64,000 nucleotides of DNA from Corticium candelabrum. Lineage: Eukaryota; Porifera; Homoscleromorpha; Homosclerophorida; Plakinidae. The DNA lies in contig NC_085095.1 in the NCBI RefSeq assembly GCF_963422355.1, forward strand, positions 8,233,186 to 8,297,185. Direction: 5' to 3'. The notes under the pieces were generated by a model. It saw nothing but the letters and a program-made list of their open reading frames with translations. It ran no database searches and was not told the origin of the DNA. The position numbers and the translations under genes were made by a program. This document shows positions 50,201-64,000 of this stretch, piece after piece. Within the stretch, counting starts at the first letter, position 1; each line of letters starts with the position of its first letter.

Positions 50201-53200
50201 AAGCACCACTGAGCTGCAATCATGACAAAAGAAGATAATCTGATTTATCATAACTAACCAGTTCAGGTGGATTCAACACATGTGGAGCTTGCAGTGCATC
50301 TTCTGATAAACACAACAAAAGAAGAGGAGTCTGAAGAAGATTCTAAACACCAACATTATGAAATTAATTGCAAATTTTAATGAACCTGTTTAAATAAATG
50401 AAGTCCTAATTAATTAAACAAAACATGTTAGGTAATGAACAATAAAATAAAGGCTTCGTTTTAATACAAGATGTTATGAACCACACATTTCCAGAAGGTG
50501 TCATTACCTCATTACGGTCACACTCTGGAGTGCATTATGTGATATCTGCATGTGCAAGCAATACATTTGAAAACATAATCTAGGCGGAGGTATGTATGCC
50601 ATAACATCAGCAAGTAGATGTATGTCATAACATCAGCAAGTAGATGCACATTGCAAAATTAAGAAAAAATACAAAATCAATATTAAAAAAGATGGCTGAG
50701 CAAGTCCCTGATAACTGAGCTCATGAAACAGCCAAGAAAATTGAAAATAAGAATTACTAGCAACTAATTACAGAGTCATTACTGGAAAAGCTACTCGTAA
50801 GATAAAGAAAGAGAAACGCATAACTTTAAGTAACTCACAACAACTAAAACTACATCTAATCATCTCAAATCCACGTACCGTTCAGCGACAAATGCAATGC
50901 AAACTGCTGTTAAGAAATCCAAAACAGTTTGAGTACATGCAAACTTTTGCATCTACACTCTGTGAAACCTATAAAGTTAATTTCTGGTAGCCAAAGTTAA
51001 ATGCGTGTTAAATACTTAGCAAAAGCAACATCAAAATGTAAGCATTTCTTAATCACCAGTTTGCTACAGCAGCAGATGATGACTCAGAAGTTGCGGTTAA
51101 TCCAACCAACTTCAGTAAAAATGCAAACTATATTAAATTGTGCACCAAATATTATCAAAGACTATCTTGAGCAGACATAGACAGAACTGCAGTATGAGTA
51201 ATTGTACACCAAATATTATCAAAGACTATCTACAATAGACATAGACAGAACTGCAGTATGAGTAATTGTACACCAAATATTATCAAAGACTATCTACAGT
51301 AGACGTAGCCAGAACTGCAGTATGAGTAAATGCAGTATGAGTAAATCACTTGACTGATAACATCTACTAAACTTGAGTCTAATTAGCCTATTACATAACA
51401 ACTGTACCTCCACATTAATACAGCTCCTAGACCCCATGCACACAAATGATGTTGTAGCAAACTATTATATTGATGCAGTCACAATTAAGTGTGTGTAACC
51501 CAAAATAGTAATCAAATCATCAGTTAGTATCACAGTGTTGCTCCTGTGTCAAGTATGTCTATCTAGTATATATTATTATTACTCACTTGCATGACGGCAT
51601 TAAAGAAGCAGGTATTTCCAAGATTCCCAAGACCCTTCATGTAAATATAAATATCCATTAGAGCAATGCAAACGGGCATTTGAGTGTGCTAGCTACCCTA
51701 ACAGACATGTCCATTGCACTAAAAGTAACAACTTCATCTTCACATTCATGGCTTCTTTTAATTCCTAATGCTGAACCGGCATCTACCAATACAGATCTTC
51801 AACTTAGGCACAGCTAGAACTAACATGGAAGTCACTTGCCCTTCTTAGACACAAGCATCTTTCGAAGATGCGTAATACAAGCATGCAACTGACTAGATGC
51901 ATTAGGCAAAACATCATCATCACATTCATAGCACCTAGTAGACAAAAACAACTAGACCACAAATTCTAAAAACCTGTTGTTCAACTGCACTAACCAAACT
52001 TGCCAAGTTGCAATATTGACAGCAATGCAATGTGCTTTGGAGTTAGCAGCATGCTTTAATGCGTGTTGCTTAATAGAACTCCTTGAACAGCCCTATAAAA
52101 TCATTAAATCAATTCACCAAACACAATTCAAAGGCTACTCGTTCATACCAAGTTACAACATTGCAAGCAAATACATAGCTCATCTTCATTGTTACTGACC
52201 TACAAGAAACATGTAATCATTTGACAAGTAAGTAGCAATAACACAGAATTTCAAAATGACTCAGTAAAATAGCTGCTTCTCTTTTCAAACGTCTACTGGT
52301 ATACACTGGCTCAATGTATTACAACAACATATCTGCATGATAAACATATAAGCCACCTATAAATCATACTTTGCCTAATCAGGCTTTAGCAAGAAGTGAA
52401 AGATCACTAAGCCCATGCATGCAAGAATGTTCTTACACCACCTAAAAGCTAAATGTTTGTAGTAAATTTTCAGTTGCAGAGAACAACCTATCAGCACAAT
52501 AAACCAGCAGTCTTTGGCTTGGTCATTCTCATAACCACAACAGACAATGAAAGAATATTTACTAGACAACAAGTGCTTAGTGATTTGTCAAAAATCAATT
52601 ATCAAGTATGTCAATGAATTCTATAGCTGGCAGCCAAGCATTTTCTCTTCTGTGTTTCCATAGCTGCTAGATTGAAAACAACTTTTAGAAAACTTACAAA
52701 TTAGAGAAACATTCTACAGCTCAAAACCCTAGAATATTACTTTTATTAACATAAACACGTACAGAAATTATAAATCAGCTCTCCATTAATTAATTAATTA
52801 ATTAATTAACTTACGGTAACGCTATCTTCCACGTTGACATCATCTGTATCATCTGACCCTGTAGCTTGACTTTGACTAAAATCCCTCTGACAGTCCTACA
52901 ATGCACGTTGAAAAAACAACCGCCTCTTGAATCACGTCTTCAGAAGACGCGCACCACACAATTTCTAATCTCATTCTCTTTCTTCAGTTTCTTGATGTTC
53001 TTTAACTTGACGGCATTACAAACATGAGGGCAATGCTTCCCTACACAGTTCGTAAACACGTTCACCAGCTTTGTATACAAGAACGTTACAATTTACAAAA
53101 ATTTTGCCTCCTACAACGAGCGCTAGCGGAAACAGCAAAGAACAGTTGCATTTTATTTTATTACCACTATTTTCATGATCGCTGTCACGACCAGCAGATT

Positions 53201-53252
53201 GCTTCTGCGTATTTTGTTGCTGTCTTCGATACCTCTTGTTTTTCTTGCCCAT
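47275..53252 (-). CDS. USP16: Ubiquitin carboxyl-terminal hydrolase, USP16/USP45 type
   Basis: A many-exon minus-strand gene starting [13 protein letters not shown] at 53252 (cf. human USP16 MGKKRTKGK). Next come Cys/His-bearing exons of the ZnF-UBP domain (51975-52090, [16 protein letters not shown]; 51860-51950, [14 protein letters not shown]), the Cys box [16 protein letters not shown] with the catalytic Cys codon at 51608-51610, [12 protein letters not shown]...[13 protein letters not shown] (about 50050-50160), [18 protein letters not shown] (about 49920-49980), and [15 protein letters not shown]...[10 protein letters not shown] (about 49530-49640). A Lys-rich exon (49319-49468) and a large acidic insert (about 48080-49240) follow, then [14 protein letters not shown] (about 47730) and the His box [19 protein letters not shown], ending FYERLN. 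USP16 removes ubiquitin from histone H2A and USP45 acts in DNA repair. The Lys-rich segment favours USP16, but one gene may stand for both. Confidence 0.9.
51135..51330. repeat. Tandem repeat, 64-bp unit, three copies
   Basis: CACCAAATATTATCAAAGAC recurs at 51143, 51207 and 51271, each followed by TATCT...AGAACTGCAGTATGAGTA. A small minisatellite in a USP intron. A shorter duplication (CATAACATCAGCAAGTAGATG, twice) lies at 50600-50645. Confidence 0.85.
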
Positions 53253-54108
53253 CGCATGCGCACATGCGCTCAGCCTCGAAGCACAACCCTCTCCAACGTG
53301 GAGCGCATTAGAGAGATAGCATGTCTATCTGTCTGTAAGAGCGTTTCTCCAAGACAGCGAGTGTAATTTCCACCGAAGTTTGCTCGCGCACGCCGAAACG
53401 ACGAAGGTCGCAAGTGAAGCTGTCGTCGCCCTTCCGGATTTCCCGGGACAGAGCGGTCCTGCCCATCGTACCCTGGTACCTCCACTCGCGTACGAATTTC
53501 TCTGGAACGGCATATCGTATCTCCACCGAATTGAAAATGCTCGTCCCGACGTCGTACGGTACGCGTGGAGCCTATCGTTTATTACCGGCGACGTCGGAAA
53601 GGCAAGATACTACAGTAGTAGGTATATCCGGGTCTTTGAAAAATACTATTTCGCCTGTGTGTACAGTACGCTGGTCGAATTGCTGCCACGTTCGATACAC
53701 CTGATCCCCGCAACGGCAGCAACGTCTTCGAAGTGACTACGTCCGATGGGACTGTCGAAATTACGTTACTTGATGTATCTAGGGGAGATTATCCGGGTGA
53801 GTACGTAACTTCCAAGTTGTTGCTGTCCGGATATATATTTCTGAACGGGATTTTTCGAAACGGGACACTCGGTTACATTTTCATTTGCCTTCGACGGGAT
53901 ATACAAAATAAGCGGAGGGGGGATTTGTACGTAAACAAGACTAGAGATCATCTAGGAAGCCCGGCCTCCCTGAGTAGTGACTGGTACACCATGCAAGCTC
54001 ACAAAATTTCTGTCTGCAGTACTGTACTTATAGATACTTCCAATTCACTGCTTTTGAATAGTAAGTAAAGTCACATTTCAAGCTCTTTTCATCTACCATA
54101 TCGACATG
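53253..54108. other. USP upstream region with exon-like fragments of uncertain strand
   Basis: This stretch is richer in GC than its surroundings. On the plus strand, 53669-53791 (after a TACAG acceptor and before a GTGAGT donor) reads FDTPDPRNGSNVFEVTTSDG then TVEITLLDVSRGDYPG, faintly like the last strands of an Ig domain. On the minus strand near 53330-53430, GDDSFTCDLRRFGVR...VEITLAVLE looks similar. No complete gene can be built, and there are several short ORFs. I do not assign a product. Confidence 0.3.
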
Positions 54109-59287
<5,179 letters not shown>

Positions 59288-59556
59288 CTTAGCTCTTAAT
59301 TTCATTCATTCATCATCAAAGATGCGAAAGACAGCAAGAAGTAAGGCTTATAGCTCTATATTAGAAACCTAAATAATGCATACATATACATTGGCATCAA
59401 TTCATACAAGAAGCAAACTAAATCGTCGTTCCTGGTCAACAGTGGCCTCTGGTTGTCTTATCTATTTACGCATGCGCAGAGTCGGTGACTTTTGCGAGGC
59501 TGCCACGTAGATGTCTGTCTGGATGATTGACGTATTGTAGCTTTATAGCACTTGTA
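59288..59556. promoter_or_regulatory. Shared 5' region of the divergent CEP85-like and YccV-domain genes
   Basis: 269 bp between the divergent start codons, containing CGCATGCGCA (about 59469-59478), which resembles the NRF1 palindrome, next to GAGTCGGTGACT. No TATA box. Promoter function is inference. Confidence 0.4.
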
Positions 59557-60840
59557 ATGAGACCAACGATACATCTCCTTCTACTCCTTCTCATAGTGCC
59601 GTTTCAGCTTCTTATATCACACTGGATGACGCCTTCAGCGGTTGAAAGATCCAAGAGAATACAAAGGTACATCTATGTACATTGTATCTAAAGAGGAGGG
59701 AGTGTTGATATACTCATCTTAACAGTTGTAGCTGGCGCTACTTTGACGTACAGCGTTTTCTAGGAAAGTTTAGAATATATACTATCTAATGCCGTATATC
59801 TACTACAATTGCACGGATTAATTAAATATATTTTAGAGTGCAGTCAGGGACAGTAGAATAGTGAACAGACAGAACAGATAATACGCAGTAGTAGATTGCA
59901 CTGCAATGCTTAGTTGATGTAGAGCTGGTGGTATCATGTGGAATATATTTTATGTATAGTTTGACACAGTGGTTGAGTGGAATAGGAATGAAATTCAAAA
60001 AGTGGACTGCAAGCTTGAAAGACTTTGAAAGCTGGAGAAATGTCTTTCAATCTGCTCTGCGTAATCCGTATAAGAGACGAACAACATCAAAACAAAAAAG
60101 GAAACAATCAGATCCAGAACACATTGATTCAATAGAATATAAAAGAGACAGTAATTTAGAGGGGCAGTCACATGCGTCACCTGCACATGAAGTTCTAAAG
60201 TTTGACAGCTATTACGATCAATATGTGCGAAAGCAATGGCAACCCTCACCCAAGGAAGAGCACTTTGCGTATTCAGATAAGGTGCGGCTACGATCTAAAC
60301 TTGACAGGAAGGTGAAGTTTCGGATTGGACAAGTTGTGAAGCATAAGCTGTGGGGATATCGAGGAGTCATTGTTGGCTGGGATGAGTTTGCAAAGGTAGA
60401 GAAAATTGAGATCCTGAGATATGAAACAATGAGTAATTGTGTTTGTAACTTGTGAAGGCACCAGAGTCATGGCTAAGGGCAAATCACCCTACAGATCGTC
60501 CAGTACGTGAGAGACAAGAGCACATGATTCTTATACATGCAGGTAGTGAGGGTTTGATTTAGGAGTGGCGCACACAACCGAATTATGCTATTCTTGTACA
60601 CACTGGTGATCGACTAGACCCACAGATAACATATGTACCTGAAGAGAACATAGAAATCATCTCTAATACCAAGGTATCTGCAATATTGTATCCCTTCAAG
60701 TGTTTGTGGCTGCATGGTTATTGATTGGGTTGTAAACTTTATAGATTTCTCATCCTTCTCTAAAAAATTATTTTAATGAATTTGATGGATCACAATATCT
60801 GCCAAGCAAGAAGCTCAAGAAATTGTATCCAGAGGACTAG
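59557..60840 (+). CDS. Membrane-anchored protein with YccV/HspQ-like (FBXO21 C-terminal) domain
   Basis: Exons 59557-59666, 59960-60395, 60458-60673 and 60745-60840. The start MRPTIHLLLLLLIVPFQLLI is a signal peptide or anchor. After a basic linker, RIGQVVKHKLWGYRGVIVGWD, PNYAILVHTGD, YVPEENIEII and SHPSLKNYFNEFDGSQYLP...KLYPED match the YccV-like domain of FBXO21 (remembered human SHPDVGRYFSEFTGTHYIP...RYPED) and of bacterial HspQ. There is no F-box. Such domains bind hemimethylated DNA (YccV) or act as protease or ubiquitin adaptors; the role with a secretory N-terminus is unknown. One oddity: an in-frame TAG (60560-60562) interrupts exon 3 in a less conserved loop. Removing GTAGTG...TTTAG as a 20-nt intron would break the frame. 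It may be a pseudogene, a sequence error or an unusual splice. It converges on the receptor gene. Confidence 0.72.
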
Positions 60841-61032
60841 CAGAAGTAGTGATTGTTATGTGGTCAGCCTGCAGACCAAATGGATACAGAGTGTTCAACT
60901 AATTATTGTACTGGAAAATCTTTTCAAAGAAATTCTTGTGTTTGGCAATGATGAATGAACTCTATCTGCAGCATAAGTCAAGCACATGCATGTACCTGTA
61001 CTGTTATAGTCTTGGTACAGTAGCTATTAAGG

Positions 61033-64000
61033 TCAATCAATTTCTATGTTACTGCAGTCTTCATACAAGTCGTCTACTTCGTATGGTTTGTTTGCATTTC
61101 GAGGTGGGAGAACTGGAGCTTCATCGTCTTGTCCAGGTTCGGGTCTTTGCATGGTGAACTGTGGTTTAGTTGCTGTAATTGATACATGATTCATTGGTTG
61201 GAGAGGTGGCAAGTGTTGCATTGATGATCCAGGTTTGGGGCCTAGTTTACGCGGCTGCTCTGCTGGTGGTTGTGCTCTTGGAGGGTGAGGAAGCAGAGCG
61301 CCCTGTGGTTTTGTACTACGAGGCGGGAGGGTTGGTGCAGTGTGTTTGGTCTTGGTAGATGGAAGTAGAGCAGGAGTGGACTTAGATGGTTGACTCATTG
61401 GTCTGGCCTTGTTCTTGCTTGTTTTAGCAGCTGCAGCTGGATTTACGTCTTCATACAATAGTTCTCCTTGATCTACTTCGACGTCATCGTACATGTCTTG
61501 AGTAACTGGAGGTGGTAACGTCACTGATGAGAACGACTTGTGTGCAGGCTGCTGATGACTTGCTGTAGGCGGTGGCTGGTCGGAATCAGCATACACTGAA
61601 TCAGCGACGAGTTTGGGAGTATCCATAGCTGTATATTCTTCATCTGTCATTGCATTGTTGCTGACAGCCATGGGAATGTAATTGTCAACAGCGGATTGTT
61701 TTTTTAGTAGGGGTACCTCACTCAGTGGTCGCAGTCCGCCGTGATCACTGGGCAATGAAGCTGGTGGTCTTCCGTCGATACTTGTTTCCTTGACTTGTTT
61801 TTGTCTGTCTGTCTCATCGTGGCTTGGTTCCTCGTGCCTGGAACTCAACAGAATATCACTGACAGAGTATCGGTCACTACTAGATTTGCAGCAGGCCCAA
61901 ACGAAAACTAGTACAATGATGACAAGAAGAACGACACAGATAGCAACAACAACTGCAACAGTTCCCGTACCAGCGTCAAACGTGCCCACAGTTGTGCCAG
62001 TAGCAGTACAGTCGCTTGGAGTTGGACCATTGCAACCATTTGTACAGCTAGCATCGCAAGTATTGCACTGAAACTGTTCATCTGCATAGTATTTGGAGGG
62101 GCATTGTCCTACACACGTAGTACCGTTTGCCGTATTTCGTAACGTTAAATTTTGACATTGTAGGCAGTCTTGTGGTTCAGGTCCAGTGCATCCTCCTATA
62201 GGTGAACACTGTGGATGACAACGTTCACATCTATTTGTGCTAGCATAAAAGAGGTAGGGACCACTCTCAGGATTACAGGATGCAACACAAGTGTGCAGGC
62301 CATTCTGAAGTTTTACATACTTCGCACAATGATGACATTGATGTGGCAGGGAACCTTTGCATCCCCCCAAACACTGATCATCGCATTCCAAGCAGTTAGA
62401 TCCATTTACAAAGTAGTCATTGGGACATGATGCAATACAGTAGTTCCCAGTTGCATCTGTAGATGTGAAGTTACATGTATCACGCGTAAGACTGAAATGT
62501 GCACATACGTTGCAGTCCCACTCGTTTGGACCGTGACACCCGAATCCTTTCTTACATTCGGAATGACACGGCTGACAGTTATTTTCATTGTCAGAGTACT
62601 TGTCTATAGGACATTTGTCTGTACAGGCACCTTCGTCACGAACGTAAAGACAAACAGTGCAGTTGGTTGGATTAGGGCCATCACATCCATTATTGGGGTT
62701 GCACAAACTGCTGCACTGATAACAGTATTTGTGAATCTTATTGTCAGTGTCCATTGAAATGTTCACAAATTGAAATTTACTGCATTTATCTACACAAGTT
62801 GTGCCGTTGATGAAGTTGGGACAGCTAAAAACGCACTGCTTACCATTACTCGAATTGGTTGGAATGGTGAAACGTTGACACCTGCGGCAGTTTGTGTTTC
62901 CAATGTTGAAACAGCGGTTGCACTCTGCTGAGCAGTTTGTGCAGTTACTAGGATATAGGCCAAACTGGTTTCCTGTGCAGGACGCGTTGTAGGACCATGC
63001 TCCAAAAGCGTAGGTTGCATCCCCGGTGTCTGCTTCTAGGTAAACGTCAATGTTTGGCTTTGGCTCTCCATCATTGTTTGGTCCTGTTATAACGGTCACA
63101 GAAGTGTTACTGGAGTGAATAACTTGGGCTTTGATGCTACCAAAAGTCACTGTCACGATCCGACTGCCTCCACCTAGTAAATCGACACCAGTAATATTGA
63201 CTTCTTCATCACTGATCCCACTAGAAGGACTCAGTCTACTGACACGCCCTGGACTAGTGTACGTAAATCCGTTTCTTAGAGTAGTCTGAGCACCCGTGTT
63301 GGACGTGATTACAATGTCACCTGTTAAATTGACTGCTTTTGAGCCATTTCCTGCCCTCACGTCTACATAACCTGTTCCTTCTACAAAGGACATAACTTGC
63401 ACACCAGACAAACGAACGTTGGTAATGTTATTTCCTCCACCAGTCAATCTGTTTCCTGTAATTCGAATTCTTGTACCCTGCCTTCCAATGGGAGGATTTA
63501 CGGTAGTTATGTTGCTGCTTTGTAGGTAGGTAAAGCCGAGCTTCACTACGATTGCTCCATTGTCTGAGACAAGAGTAACATTTACGTTTCCAGTTTGAAC
63601 ACTTTCACCTGCTCGAATTGTTACTGAGTCATCGGTGAATGGCTTCTCAATAAACGCTGAGACATTTCCTAGATAAGCAGCACGGAGAGTAGATCCTCCT
63701 CCCAGAAGGCGCTCACCTGCTAGATGAACATATGTGCCATGCTGTCCTTTGGACGGACTAACAGTGTAGATTTGACCTGAACGCAAATAGGAGAATTTCA
63801 CAGTGCTAGAACTAACAATACCACCACTGGAAGACCGAATTTCAATGACATCAGTAAATGCATCCAATCTTGGAGGAAATCCTGCTCTAACAGTAACCAT
63901 AGAATCAGTTGGCTTGCCCACAACAGTGGCATCAACGCCTGCCAGCTTTACATACTGTAGTGAAGAAGATCCTGACAGTAAATCAGATCCTCGAATGATA
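61033..64000 (-). CDS. Receptor-like transmembrane protein with IPT/TIG and furin-like repeats (partial)
   Basis: An uninterrupted reading frame from the window edge to a stop at 61033, about 988 residues visible; the N-terminus is off the right edge. Order: about four IPT/TIG repeats with the family's GTxVxLxGxxLLGGGS pattern (KGQHGTYVHLAGERLLGGG, GRQGTRIRITGNRLTGGG, SDEEVNITGVDLLGGG); about 320 residues of furin-like cysteine-rich repeats (CHPQCSPIGGCTGPEPQDC, CDASCTNGCNGPTPSDC); one TM helix (AVVVAICVVLLVIIVLVFVW); and a cytoplasmic tail of about 290 residues. No kinase domain. The tail has Tyr motifs (DEEYTAMD, DDLYEDC, LLYEDV) and Pro-rich SH3-type motifs (PTLPPRS, APVLPPRN). Many N-glycosylation sites. 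It is likely a cell-surface receptor or adhesion protein signalling through adaptors; ligand unknown. All visible coding is one exon. Confidence 0.85.
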   Translation of the reverse strand, partial: IIRGSDLLSGSSSLQYVKLAGVDATVVGKPTDSMVTVRAGFPPRLDAFTDVIEIRSSSGGIVSSSTVKFSYLRSGQIYTVSPSKGQHGTYVHLAGERLLGGGSTLRAAYLGNVSAFIEKPFTDDSVTIRAGESVQTGNVNVTLVSDNGAIVVKLGFTYLQSSNITTVNPPIGRQGTRIRITGNRLTGGGNNITNVRLSGVQVMSFVEGTGYVDVRAGNGSKAVNLTGDIVITSNTGAQTTLRNGFTYTSPGRVSRLSPSSGISDEEVNITGVDLLGGGSRIVTVTFGSIKAQVIHSSNTSVTVITGPNNDGEPKPNIDVYLEADTGDATYAFGAWSYNASCTGNQFGLYPSNCTNCSAECNRCFNIGNTNCRRCQRFTIPTNSSNGKQCVFSCPNFINGTTCVDKCSKFQFVNISMDTDNKIHKYCYQCSSLCNPNNGCDGPNPTNCTVCLYVRDEGACTDKCPIDKYSDNENNCQPCHSECKKGFGCHGPNEWDCNVCAHFSLTRDTCNFTSTDATGNYCIASCPNDYFVNGSNCLECDDQCLGGCKGSLPHQCHHCAKYVKLQNGLHTCVASCNPESGPYLFYASTNRCERCHPQCSPIGGCTGPEPQDCLQCQNLTLRNTANGTTCVGQCPSKYYADEQFQCNTCDASCTNGCNGPTPSDCTATGTTVGTFDAGTGTVAVVVAICVVLLVIIVLVFVWACCKSSSDRYSVSDILLSSRHEEPSHDETDRQKQVKETSIDGRPPASLPSDHGGLRPLSEVPLLKKQSAVDNYIPMAVSNNAMTDEEYTAMDTPKLVADSVYADSDQPPPTASHQQPAHKSFSSVTLPPPVTQDMYDDVEVDQGELLYEDVNPAAAAKTSKNKARPMSQPSKSTPALLPSTKTKHTAPTLPPRSTKPQGALLPHPPRAQPPAEQPRKLGPKPGSSMQHLPPLQPMNHVSITATKPQFTMQRPEPGQDDEAPVLPPRNANKPYEVDDLYEDCSNIEID

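Noticed and set aside
51135-51330. The 64-bp tandem repeats as a CRISPR-like array
   Set aside because: Repeats are contiguous without spacers, only three copies, in an intron of a eukaryotic gene.
52784-52811. TTAA repeats as a piggyBac target or element end
   Set aside because: A simple (TTAA)n run with no inverted ends near it.

Overview
The window is nuclear DNA of an early-branching, probably marine, metazoan; a sponge is my best guess. The reasons are compact multi-exon host genes with short GT-AG introns and animal-specific gene families, abundant (CA)n microsatellites, a tRNA-derived SINE, many foldback elements, and a transmembrane protein that joins IPT/TIG repeats to furin-like cysteine repeats. 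The species cannot be fixed from the sequence alone.

Layout. 1-28448 (minus): the N-terminal part of an ATM checkpoint kinase gene running off the left edge; the kinase domain is not in the window. Its introns hold a Tc1/mariner-type MITE (995-1515), a tRNA-derived SINE (3922-4215), a decayed RLE-type LINE (about 10398-13750) and a 12-kb intron stuffed with elements (16336-27750). That intron has three LINE insertions in one (ACT)n tract, one of them with an intact 1196-residue ORF, plus a LINE fragment and a Ty3/gypsy fossil carrying a Mutator-like insertion. 28706-30394 (plus): an SLC16-like monocarboxylate transporter, head to head with ATM. 31072-32968 (minus): betaine-homocysteine methyltransferase (BHMT). 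33055-34869: a Mutator-like element with 9-bp target duplications just upstream of BHMT. 35410-39025: two copies of a second LINE family set in (GT)n tracts, one with a twin-priming-like inversion. 39160-43794 (minus): an AKR7-type aldo-keto reductase, 75 bp from a divergent CCDC181 homologue (43870-45008, plus). 45651-46814 (plus): an unrecognised protein with an MGCGS lipidation start. 47275-53252 (minus): a USP16/USP45 deubiquitinase. 54109-59287 (minus): a CEP85-like coiled-coil protein. 59557-60840 (plus): a membrane-anchored protein with the YccV-like domain of FBXO21. 61033-64000 (minus, partial): the IPT/furin-repeat receptor-like protein.

The host genes are mostly housekeeping: DNA damage response, metabolite transport, methionine cycle, aldehyde detoxification, cilium or centrosome, ubiquitin removal. 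They form three divergent pairs (ATM/MCT, AKR7/CCDC181, CEP85-like/YccV) and at least two convergent pairs. The most striking feature is not a host gene: three unrelated retrotransposon types (an RLE LINE, a second LINE family with a C-terminal zinc finger, and a tRNA SINE) are each bounded by simple repeats, (ACT)n for the first and (GT)n for the other two. This suggests that microsatellites serve as target or priming sites.
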